From an uncultured Propionibacteriaceae bacterium (GTDB lineage Bacteria; Actinomycetota; Actinomycetes; Propionibacteriales; Propionibacteriaceae): 11,723 bases of DNA. Positions within the stretch are counted from its first letter, which is position 1. Every line of letters starts with the position of its first letter. Positions 1 through 6,372 of the stretch are shown here, in pieces. The translations under genes were made by a program, and so were the position numbers. Location: the NCBI GenBank assembly GCA_936941515.1, contig CAKZJI010000338.1, forward strand, positions 1 to 11,723. The letters are read 5' to 3'. The notes under the pieces are model-generated. The model was not told where the DNA came from, ran no database searches, and worked only from the letters and a program-made list of their open reading frames with translations.

Positions 1-1
1 C

Positions 2-613
2 GCCAAGGTCAACGACCGGGGCGTGCCGCTGCGGGCGCTGCTGGCGACCTCCGCTGTGGGCCTGATCGGCTTCATCGGCATCACCAAGCGCATACTGCTG
101 AACCGCGGACTCGACATCACCGGCGGAGGGCGGGTGGAGACGTGGACCTATGGTCTGAGTCAGGCATTCGCCTCACTGGGCAATCTGGTCTTCGGTGTCG
201 GATACGGGGTCTTGTGGCCCTGGTATGCGTTCGAGGCCATGGTGCTGCCGCAGCCTGGAGCTCACGGCGACAAGCAGATGCCGGAGGGCATAACCCTCTC
301 GCATGCCCACAACCTCTACGTCGCGGTGCTGTCCGAGCAGGGGTTGGTGGGCATAGCCCTTCTCCTAGTGGTGCTCGGCACGGTTATCTGGGCTTGGTGG
401 CAGGCGCGTGGGGTGGTGGAGCGCACCATCGCCTCAGGGCTCGTCGGCACGCTGGCAGGCTTCGCGTTTGACACCTATCTGACCAAGAACTTTCCCGTCA
501 GCTTCATCTGGTGGGTGACATTGGCCGGGCTGCTGACCATGATGAGCCATCGCCGCCGTCACGAGCGACAGCCGATGACGGTTCTCCCCCACACAGTCAT
601 GCTCGGTCACTGA
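2..613 (+). CDS. O-antigen ligase/polymerase family membrane protein, C-terminal part (5' end outside window)
   Basis: The frame is open to the left edge, so only the last 203 codons are visible. The fragment has four likely membrane segments (fragment residues about 11-28, 115-134, 140-157 and 164-183). Between the first two lies a large external loop. The loop carries the hallmarks of the O-antigen ligase/Wzy_C family (PF04932): an arginine in GRVETW (43-48), a GVGYG turn (65-69), and SHAHNLY (100-106) followed by E112 and G114 (SEQGLVG). In this family the loop His/Arg/Glu residues act in glycan transfer from a polyprenyl-linked donor at the outer face of the membrane. Ligase, polymerase or capsule/teichuronic polymer roles cannot be separated here. 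A Wzz-type chain-length gene converges on it with a 17-bp overlap, supporting a polysaccharide-assembly locus. The C-terminus is short, basic and cytoplasmic. Confidence 0.82.
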   Translation, partial: AKVNDRGVPLRALLATSAVGLIGFIGITKRILLNRGLDITGGGRVETWTYGLSQAFASLGNLVFGVGYGVLWPWYAFEAMVLPQPGAHGDKQMPEGITLSHAHNLYVAVLSEQGLVGIALLLVVLGTVIWAWWQARGVVERTIASGLVGTLAGFAFDTYLTKNFPVSFIWWVTLAGLLTMMSHRRRHERQPMTVLPHTVMLGH

Positions 614-1571
614 CCACGAGGCAGGCCACCACATTGGCGCCAGCCGCCTCCAACAGAGTCAGAGTCGCCTGCACCTCATTCAGGGAATCCCTCGGGTCCA
701 TGACCAGCACTGTTGTGGAGTTCCCGGCCACCGCCTGAAGCGCCACCGGACCGGCCCCGTCGGGGGCTGCGATCACCCCTGACGCCTCAGCCGCCAACCG
801 TTCGTCAAGGCCTTCAACCCACGGCCCCAGGTTGACACGGGAGCCCGTGCCGACCAACACAACAGCTCCCGATTCCGATGCGCGCAGAGAGGGGGCAAGG
901 ATCGCAGCCAGTTGATGATAGGCCCTCGGCTCTGGGGTCGAGCGGAGCGTCAGCCGCCCAGAGGCGCTCACGCCCCGCCCTGAGCCCACCAGAGGCCTCA
1001 TAGCAGCCACACACCAGGCCAGAAGCAGGCCAACCCCCAGCCCGAGGACTCCACCAGCGGCGATCGTCCGACTCTGCGATGCACCATCCGAGGACACGCT
1101 CATGGGAAGGGACAACGACTCTGCTCGAAGCAGCTGCGGGCTTCCGGGATGCACGGCCTCAATCTCAGCACCGAGTTCCTCAGCCAGCGCCCTGGCAGTC
1201 TGGGAGGCCTTCTGCTGATCGGGAAGGCTCACGGTCAGCAGCAGCACCTGGTCGGAGACGGAGGGCGCCGTAGCCCCAGAGACCTCATCGGCGGTGACAC
1301 CATCGACGCGGGCAGCCACTCGTTCCACGACCGGCGTTGATCTGGCCATCGCGTTGTACAGGGACATCTCTGAACGGATCATGGAGGTCAAACGCCCGGC
1401 GTCCTCGGGGGTGTTCGCCTCAGCCGCGATCACCACCACCCGCGATGTGGCGCTGTAGACAGGCTGAACGGACCCAGCGAGGATCCAGCCACCTGCAAGC
1501 CCTGCAGCGGTCGCGGCGGTGATCAACAGCCAGGATCTCGTCATCGCGGCCGCGAAGTCTCGCAGGTTCAT
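597..1571 (-). CDS. Wzz/YveK-type polysaccharide chain-length/co-polymerase protein with degenerate BY-kinase-like tail
   Basis: A 324-residue protein with two membrane helices (about 14-33 and 169-190) flanking an extracytoplasmic domain, the topology of Wzz/CapA/YveK polysaccharide co-polymerases. The first helix is followed by a short segment resembling the VYSATSRVVV entry strand of Wzz domains. After the second helix comes a cytoplasmic extension (about 191-324). Its end, VLVMDPRDSLNEV...LEAAGANVVACLVV (288-320), resembles the last strands of bacterial tyrosine kinases (CpsD/Wzc type). The site where a Walker A P-loop should sit (VVLVGTGSRVNLG, 237-249) lacks GxxGxGKS/T, and there is no terminal tyrosine cluster. 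I therefore infer a non-catalytic regulatory domain. The start is ATG with GGAG four bases upstream, and a TATAAT box lies 37 bases upstream. It probably controls length or export of the polymer made by the neighbouring ligase/polymerase-type protein, by analogy with the family. Confidence 0.78.
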   Translation of the reverse strand: MNLRDFAAAMTRSWLLITAATAAGLAGGWILAGSVQPVYSATSRVVVIAAEANTPEDAGRLTSMIRSEMSLYNAMARSTPVVERVAARVDGVTADEVSGATAPSVSDQVLLLTVSLPDQQKASQTARALAEELGAEIEAVHPGSPQLLRAESLSLPMSVSSDGASQSRTIAAGGVLGLGVGLLLAWCVAAMRPLVGSGRGVSASGRLTLRSTPEPRAYHQLAAILAPSLRASESGAVVLVGTGSRVNLGPWVEGLDERLAAEASGVIAAPDGAGPVALQAVAGNSTTVLVMDPRDSLNEVQATLTLLEAAGANVVACLVVSDRA

Positions 1572-1607
1572 CTCACTCCAGGTTCGTCAAGGGTTCGAGC
1601 AACGCCA

Positions 1608-1630
1608 ATTATAACGACGATTGTTATAAA
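1608..1630 (-). promoter_or_regulatory. Promoter -10 box within an inverted repeat, upstream of the Wzz-type gene
   Basis: On the minus strand a perfect TATAAT lies at 1613-1608, which would place the transcription start near 1601, about 30 bases before the ATG at 1571. No good TTGACA-like -35 sits 16-18 bases upstream. The -10 is overlapped by an exact inverted repeat: TTATAAC (1609-1615), seven-base spacer, GTTATAA (1623-1629). The site is an AT-rich island in otherwise GC-rich DNA. An operator covering the -10 would suit a dimeric repressor. The regulator is unknown. Confidence 0.5.
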
Positions 1631-1698
1631 AGGCTCGCCACCCCCACCCCTGAGTCCGCTGCCCTGATGATCAAAGCGGTGCACCAGGCCGTGCAAAG

Positions 1699-3297
1699 TC
1701 AGGCCAGAGCGATCAATTCGGCATAGTCGTCGCTCCACAGGTCCTCCACGCCATCTGGCAGGATCAGCACCCGGTCCGGCTCCAGCGCCTCAACTGCACC
1801 AGGGTCATGGGTCACCAAGACGACTGCCCCAGCATAGGTGCGCAGAGCTGCCAGGACCTCGGCCCGTGATGCCGGGTCGAGGTTGTTGGTGGGCTCATCC
1901 AGCAGCAGCACGTTGGCGGCTGAGACCACGAGCATGGCCAGCGCGAGCCGGGTCTTCTCCCCACCAGAGAGCACTCGTGCCGGTTTGTCGACATCATCTC
2001 CGGTGAACAGGAAGGAGCCGAGCACCTTGCGCACTTCTGTATCGCCGAGTTCGGGGGAGGCCGAGATCATGTTCTCCAAGACGCTTCGATCCACATCCAG
2101 GGTCTCGTGCTCCTGCGCGTAGTATCCAAGCCGGGCACCATGCCCGAGCACTCGCTCCCCCACATCCGGCTTCTCAAGGCCCGCGAGCAAGCGGAGCATG
2201 GTGGTCTTTCCTGCGCCGTTCAGCCCCAGAACCACCACCTTCGAGCCCTTGTCGATGGCCAGGTACACCGCGGTGAAGACCTCCAGAGAGCCGTAGGCCT
2301 TGGAGAGGTCCTTGGCCATGAGGGGGGTCTTGCCGCAGGGAGCAGGGTCCGGGAAGCGGATCTTGGCAACCTGGTCGACGGCCCGCTCCCCCTCCACACC
2401 GGCGAGCAGCCTCTCCGCACGCTTGGCCATGTTCTGGGCCGCCACAGCCTTGGTTGCCTTGGCTCGCATCCTGTCGGCCTGGGCCATCAGCTGCCCCGCC
2501 TTGCGCTCAGCGTTGAGACGTTCACGTTTGCGCCTCTTCTCATCAGTCTCACGCTGCTGCAGATAGCGTTTCCAGTCCATGGCGTAGACGTCCAGCTCCG
2601 CCCGGTTCGCATCCAGGTGGAACACCTTGTTCACGACGGCCTCCAGCAGGCCGACATCGTGGCTGATCACCACGAGGCCACCCCCGAAGCCCTGGAGATA
2701 GCCACGCAGCCAGGTGATGGAGTCAGCGTCGAGATGGTTGGTGGGCTCGTCGAGCAGCAGGGTGTCCGCATCGGAGAACAGGATGCGCGCCAGCTCTATG
2801 CGACGCCGCTGCCCACCGGAAAGTGTGTAGAGGGGCTGACCAAGAACCCGTTCCGGCAGCCCAAGGTTGGCGGCGATACGTGCCGCCTCTGCCTCAGCCG
2901 CGTAACCGCCGGCAGCCAACAGGGCGTTCTCCGCACGCGTGTAGGCCGCCATGGCCCTCTCACGAACCTCTCCCGAGGTCTCGCTCATCTCCTGCTCCAC
3001 CCGGCGCATCCGAGCCATGACTTCGTCGAGACCACGCGCCCCCAAGATGCGGTCACGAGCCAGTTGCCCGGACTCACCCGAGCGTGGATCTTGGGGCAGA
3101 TAGCCGAGTTGCCCGGAGCGGTTGACGGTTCCGGCGGCCGCCAGCGACTCGCCCGCGAGGATGCGGGTCAAGGTGGTCTTTCCCGCGCCGTTGCGTCCCA
3201 CCAGCCCAACACGATCGCCTGGGGCGACCTGGAAGCTGACAGGGGACAGCAAAAGACGCGCCCCGGCGCGCACCTCCACATCCTTGACCTGAAGCAC
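1699..3297 (-). CDS. ABC-F family ATPase (ribosome-associated type, duplicated ATP-binding domains)
   Basis: A 532-residue protein with two ABC nucleotide-binding domains in one chain and no membrane segments, the ABC-F architecture. Domain 1: Walker A GRNGAGKTT (34-42), signature LSGGQ (159-163), Walker B with catalytic E184 (LLLDEPTNHLD), switch H213. A charged linker rich in Lys/Arg (about 240-310) corresponds to the P-site tRNA-interacting linker of the family. Domain 2: Walker A GLNGAGKTT (358-366), signature LSGGE (443-447), E468 in LLLDEPTNNLD, H497. All catalytic residues are intact. ABC-F proteins bind ribosomes and act in translation or in protection from ribosome-targeting antibiotics; the sequence does not decide between these roles. 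An ABC-F gene (Rv1473) also lies near the suf genes in Mycobacterium tuberculosis, so the neighbourhood is not unusual. The start is GTG; an in-frame TGA 19-21 bases upstream excludes a longer protein, and no Shine-Dalgarno sequence is visible. Confidence 0.93.
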   Translation of the reverse strand: MLQVKDVEVRAGARLLLSPVSFQVAPGDRVGLVGRNGAGKTTLTRILAGESLAAAGTVNRSGQLGYLPQDPRSGESGQLARDRILGARGLDEVMARMRRVEQEMSETSGEVRERAMAAYTRAENALLAAGGYAAEAEAARIAANLGLPERVLGQPLYTLSGGQRRRIELARILFSDADTLLLDEPTNHLDADSITWLRGYLQGFGGGLVVISHDVGLLEAVVNKVFHLDANRAELDVYAMDWKRYLQQRETDEKRRKRERLNAERKAGQLMAQADRMRAKATKAVAAQNMAKRAERLLAGVEGERAVDQVAKIRFPDPAPCGKTPLMAKDLSKAYGSLEVFTAVYLAIDKGSKVVVLGLNGAGKTTMLRLLAGLEKPDVGERVLGHGARLGYYAQEHETLDVDRSVLENMISASPELGDTEVRKVLGSFLFTGDDVDKPARVLSGGEKTRLALAMLVVSAANVLLLDEPTNNLDPASRAEVLAALRTYAGAVVLVTHDPGAVEALEPDRVLILPDGVEDLWSDDYAELIALA

Positions 3298-3305
3298 GTC
3301 TGCGA

Positions 3306-3311
3306 AGTCTA
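3306..3311 (-). promoter_or_regulatory. Possible -10 box (TAGACT) giving a leaderless ABC-F transcript
   Basis: TAGACT fits the actinobacterial TANNNT -10 pattern and ends eight bases before the first base of the GTG start at 3297. Transcription would then begin at or next to the start codon. This agrees with the absence of any Shine-Dalgarno sequence before that GTG. No convincing -35 element is present, so the call is tentative. Confidence 0.33.
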
Positions 3312-3368
3312 CCCATCAGGCACGCGACCCCAGGTCCCACTCCAAGCCCCCGAGTCAGACGCTCCAGT

Positions 3369-3398
3369 CATCTGGCACGATGGTTGTCGTGGCAGATG
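3369..3398. promoter_or_regulatory. Long imperfect dyad in the divergent ABC-F / SPFH intergenic region (operator or leader hairpin)
   Basis: CATCTGGCACGA (3369-3380) and TCGTGGCAGATG (3387-3398) are inverted repeats with 11 of 12 positions paired and a six-base spacer (TGGTTG). The single mismatch is 3375/3392. The dyad ends 34 bases before the ATG of the SPFH gene and begins 71 bases before the ABC-F start. It could be an operator serving one or both divergent genes. If transcription toward the SPFH gene starts upstream, it could instead be a hairpin in its 5' leader. No obvious +-strand -10 was found, so the two cannot be told apart. Confidence 0.5.
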
Positions 3399-3432
3399 CG
3401 AGTCGCCACCAGAGTCGATTCAGGAGTTAAAC

Positions 3433-4608
3433 ATGGGTTTCATCAAGGCCTTCACAGGGGCGCTCGGCGGAGTCTTCGCTGATCAATGGCTGGACTTCCT
3501 CACGGTTCCCCCAGGCGTCACCCCCACAGCAGCGTTCCTACCCGCGGTGAATGCGGGCAGAAACGCGGGCCGGGGCTCGAACACCCGCGGTTCTGAGAAC
3601 GTGATCAGCAACGGTTCGAAGATTGTTGTGCCCAACGGCTACGGCCTCGTCACCTTCCAGGACGGTCGCGTCACCGGTTTCGTATCAGAACCCGGTGGCT
3701 TCGAGTTCCGTGGCGAGGACCCCTCCTCCCAGTCCGTCTTCGCCGGCGACGGAGTGTTCGGCCAGGTAGTACGCAACACCTGGGAGCGCATCAAGTTCGG
3801 AGGCCGTCCCAGCGGCATGCAGCAGGCTTTCTTCGTCAACCTCAAAGAGCTTCCGGACAACCGTTTCGGCACTCAGTCCGAGATCTATTGGGATGACTCC
3901 TACCTGGGAGCGCAGGTGGGAGCAGTGACTCGCGGCACCTACACTCTGCGGATAGCTGATCCACTGCTGTTCGTCTCCACGCTGGTCCCGGGAGCCTTCA
4001 TCGCCAACAATCAGACCTTCGACTTCACCGACTTCGACAACCCGATCAGCGACCAGCTGTTCAACGAAGTGGTGGCCAGCCTGGGCCCGGCATTCTCGAA
4101 ATACACCAACGACCCAGAGCGGGGAAACCGCATCACCCGTCTCCAGCAGGACTCCGTGGGATTCGCCAAGTCTTTGAGCGAGGTCGTCGAGGAGAACTAC
4201 CAATGGCAGTCCGGTCGCGGCATCGTGATCGAGCGTGTCGCCCTAGTGGCCATCGAATACGACGAAGACACCCGTGCGTTGCTGTCCGACGTGAAGAAGG
4301 CTGATGCGCTCCGCGGCGACCGCGGAAACTCCTTCATGCAACAGTCGGTGGCCCGCGGTGTGCAGGCGGCAGGTGAGTCCGGAGGCGGCCCAGGCCTGAT
4401 CGGCATGGGAATGGGAGTCCCCATGATGGGTGGCGTGATGAGCGGCCAGCAGCAGGCTGCCGGACAGCCTCAGGAGGCCGCCCAGCCTGCACCTCAGCAG
4501 CAAGAGGACCCCGTAGCAAAGCTGAAGCAGATGAAGGAACTCCTTGATGCCGGAGTGGTGACCCAAGAGGAGTTTGACACTCTGAAGCAGCGGCTTCTCG
4601 GACTGTGA
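3433..4608 (+). CDS. SPFH/band-7-like (YdjI-type) protein with C-terminal SHOCT motif
   Basis: A 391-residue protein starting at ATG 3433 with AGGAG at 3422-3426 (six-base spacing). The frame is open far upstream, but that part is antisense to the ABC-F gene. The N-terminal ~300 residues look like the SPFH-related 'virion core' family (PF13421), including MGFIKAFTGALGG near the start, an SKIVVPNGYGLVTFQDG strand pair (62-78) and GRGIVIERVALVAIEYDED (261-279). A Gly/Met-rich linker (315-337) and a Gln/Ala/Pro-rich linker (339-357) follow. The last ~33 residues (DPVAKLKQMKELLDAGVVTQEEF, 359-381, and beyond) form a SHOCT motif, a short helical module often at protein ends. There is no signal peptide or clear membrane helix. 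The gene is coupled to the zinc-ribbon gene 13 bases downstream. B. subtilis YdjI, a relative, works with YdjG/YdjH and the PspA-like YdjF in envelope stress; a similar membrane-scaffold role here is inference. Confidence 0.85.
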   Translation: MGFIKAFTGALGGVFADQWLDFLTVPPGVTPTAAFLPAVNAGRNAGRGSNTRGSENVISNGSKIVVPNGYGLVTFQDGRVTGFVSEPGGFEFRGEDPSSQSVFAGDGVFGQVVRNTWERIKFGGRPSGMQQAFFVNLKELPDNRFGTQSEIYWDDSYLGAQVGAVTRGTYTLRIADPLLFVSTLVPGAFIANNQTFDFTDFDNPISDQLFNEVVASLGPAFSKYTNDPERGNRITRLQQDSVGFAKSLSEVVEENYQWQSGRGIVIERVALVAIEYDEDTRALLSDVKKADALRGDRGNSFMQQSVARGVQAAGESGGGPGLIGMGMGVPMMGGVMSGQQQAAGQPQEAAQPAPQQQEDPVAKLKQMKELLDAGVVTQEEFDTLKQRLLGL

Positions 4609-4621
4609 GGAAACCAGCACG

Positions 4622-6070
4622 ATGACAGCACCCGGCACCGGCGGCCAGGGTCAGCCACAGCAGCCCTGGCCGCCGGGGTATCCAGGTGGCCACCAGCCCA
4701 TGGGCTACCCCAACCCGCAGCAGGCGTCCGAGTATCCACAGCCTCAGGGTCCTAACCGGAACAATCCCTACATGACACCCGGGCAGATGGGAGCCAACCC
4801 ATACCTGGCACCGGGGCCCACGGCAGGTTCCCCATATCCGTCAGCGCCGGCACCTGGGCAGGCCTCTCCCCCGCCAGCTCCTGTTTCTATGCCGCCTGCA
4901 GCGTCTGAAGAGCCACAGGTGATGGAGCTCAAGGAGACGGGGCGCGCAGGTGGCATGGTCAAATGCGTCAAGTGCGGCAGCACCGACATTCGCTACATCG
5001 TCGAAGCCCAGGCTCTGGTGTGCTCAAACTGCCGTACGCATTCCAATGAGGCGCGCTTGGAAGACGAGGTGGACCTCACTGGAGGGATCCGGGACCTCAA
5101 GGGCACTACCATCACTCGTTCCGCCCAGAACCTGGTGGATGAGTCCGTGGTGACTCTCAAATGCCGCGCATGCGGTGCCGAGGTGGTCATCAACGTCAAT
5201 GAGACCGTGCAGGTGCGTTGCCACTGGTGCCGAAACTATCTCGCAGCGGATTCTCGGATCAACAATGGGGCCGCACCTGACGCCGTAGCGCCTTTCGTGG
5301 TACCGCGAGAACACGCGATCGAAATCATCCGCAACTTCGTGGAAAAACGCAAGTTCTACGCCCACCCCAGATTCAAGCGAGAATTCACCCCCGAGAACGT
5401 CGTAGGCGTCTATCTGCCCTATTTCGTCTTCGACGGGCAGGCTCGAGCCACCCTCGTGGGACAAGGCGAGGTGCAGACAGGAAGCTGGTCAGAGAAGCAT
5501 GGCGACTCCGTCGAGACCTATTACTCTGCCGACGTCTACAACGTGTCACGCGGGTTTGATATGAGCGTCGACGATCTGCTTCTGGAGTCCAGTAGCGAAC
5601 GTGCGAACATGAACGATCTCTCGCAGACGAACAACATCATCAACGCCATCCTGCCCTTTGATGTGAAGAATGCCCTGCGCTACAACCCCAACTATCTGCG
5701 TGGTTTCACCAGTGAACGCCGTGACGTGAATTTCTCTGACCTTGACTACACCGTCCAGGATCGGCTGCTCAGCATCGCCCGCGCCAAAGGCGATGGCATG
5801 GTGCCACAATATGACCGTGGGGTGCGTTGGGACACCGAGCATGTGGACCTTCAAGGCTCTCGTTGGGTGACGGTCTACCTACCTGTCTGGCTGTATTCCT
5901 ACTATGAGGCCAACAAGAACCTGAAACACTTTGTGGCAGTGAACGGACAGAACGGCCAGGTGATGGGATCGGTCCCCCTGAACATGGCAACCCTGTGGGC
6001 AGTCACGATACTGGTGTTCATCGTTGGCACCGTCATTGGAATCACGTTGTTCTTGCTTACAGTGCTCTAG
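4622..6070 (+). CDS. Double zinc-ribbon (TFIIB-type) tail-anchored membrane protein, YdjG-like
   Basis: A 482-residue protein. The first ~100 residues are low-complexity, rich in Pro, Gln, Gly and Tyr, and probably disordered. Two four-cysteine zinc ribbons follow: C115/C118/C134/C137, and C181/C184/C200/C203 (CHWCRNYL at 200-207). A conserved region contains PDAVAPFVVPREHAIEII (219-236), KFYAHPRFKREF (244-255) and VYLPYFVFDG (263-272). A late motif, LPVWLYSY (420-427) then VNGQNGQVMG (440-449), precedes one hydrophobic helix at 456-480, so the bulk should face the cytoplasm with a C-terminal anchor. This layout matches proteins annotated as TFIIB-type zinc-ribbon proteins, including B. subtilis YdjG. 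The Shine-Dalgarno GAGGAAA (4607-4613) overlaps the stop of the SPFH gene, indicating translational coupling. The biochemical function is unknown; partnership with the SPFH protein is inferred from coupling and from the B. subtilis operon. Confidence 0.85.
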   Translation: MTAPGTGGQGQPQQPWPPGYPGGHQPMGYPNPQQASEYPQPQGPNRNNPYMTPGQMGANPYLAPGPTAGSPYPSAPAPGQASPPPAPVSMPPAASEEPQVMELKETGRAGGMVKCVKCGSTDIRYIVEAQALVCSNCRTHSNEARLEDEVDLTGGIRDLKGTTITRSAQNLVDESVVTLKCRACGAEVVINVNETVQVRCHWCRNYLAADSRINNGAAPDAVAPFVVPREHAIEIIRNFVEKRKFYAHPRFKREFTPENVVGVYLPYFVFDGQARATLVGQGEVQTGSWSEKHGDSVETYYSADVYNVSRGFDMSVDDLLLESSSERANMNDLSQTNNIINAILPFDVKNALRYNPNYLRGFTSERRDVNFSDLDYTVQDRLLSIARAKGDGMVPQYDRGVRWDTEHVDLQGSRWVTVYLPVWLYSYYEANKNLKHFVAVNGQNGQVMGSVPLNMATLWAVTILVFIVGTVIGITLFLLTVL

Positions 6071-6084
6071 GAAAAGAATTGGAC

Positions 6085-6372
6085 ATGTCCTCCTGGCTGA
6101 TCCTCCTGAAGACAAAGATCTCCATTAACGAGCTTAGGCTCGCGCTCCTCGCTTTGGGCGTCATAGCAGCTGTCGCCGTCTATTACTACATCTGGAACAA
6201 ATACCGAAACGCCGACAAGTCATATCAGTTTGAGAGGACTACCAGCGTGGACATCAACAATGTCCAGGGATCAGATGACTACTGTGGGTCCATCAGCCGG
6301 ACCCGGGAGACGGAGGTTGCACACCACGAGCTTTCCGCCAACCCGAGACGTCGGCTACAAGGACCTTACTAG
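6085..6372 (+). CDS. Small single-pass membrane protein, unknown function
   Basis: A 95-residue product, ATG at 6085, 14 bases after the zinc-ribbon gene and therefore probably in the same transcript. The ribosome binding site is weak (AGGAAAAG, 6069-6076, slightly far). Residues about 17-36 (ELRLALLALGVIAAVAVYYY lies at 16-35) form one membrane helix, preceded by a short amphipathic N-terminus with Lys and followed by a positively charged start to a ~58-residue hydrophilic tail (WNKYRNADK). I do not recognise a family. The last 18 bases overlap the 3' end of the convergent hydrolase gene. The tail ends in a basic stretch (NPRRRLQGPY), so the original C-terminus may have been replaced. It may be the third component of the SPFH/zinc-ribbon module. 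Confidence 0.6.
   Translation: MSSWLILLKTKISINELRLALLALGVIAAVAVYYYIWNKYRNADKSYQFERTTSVDINNVQGSDDYCGSISRTRETEVAHHELSANPRRRLQGPY

Noticed and set aside
1585..1590. TTGACG on the minus strand as a -35 element of the Wzz-type gene
   Set aside because: It lies downstream of the TATAAT box and only 13 bases before the start codon, so it cannot serve as a -35.
1680..1695. Small inverted repeat TGCAC-N6-GTGCA after the ABC-F stop as a terminator
   Set aside because: The stem is only five base pairs and no T-run follows on the transcribed strand.
3372..3388. Sigma-54-like -24/-12 match (CTGGCACG then TTGT) upstream of the SPFH gene
   Set aside because: Sigma-54 is absent from Actinobacteria as far as known, the -12 GC is missing, and the bases are explained by the dyad at 3369-3398.
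2107..3432. Long +-strand reading frame running into the SPFH gene, which would give an 833-residue protein
   Set aside because: It is antisense to the ABC-F gene, whose motifs are unmistakable. The SPFH gene has its own ATG with a well-placed AGGAG at 3422-3426.
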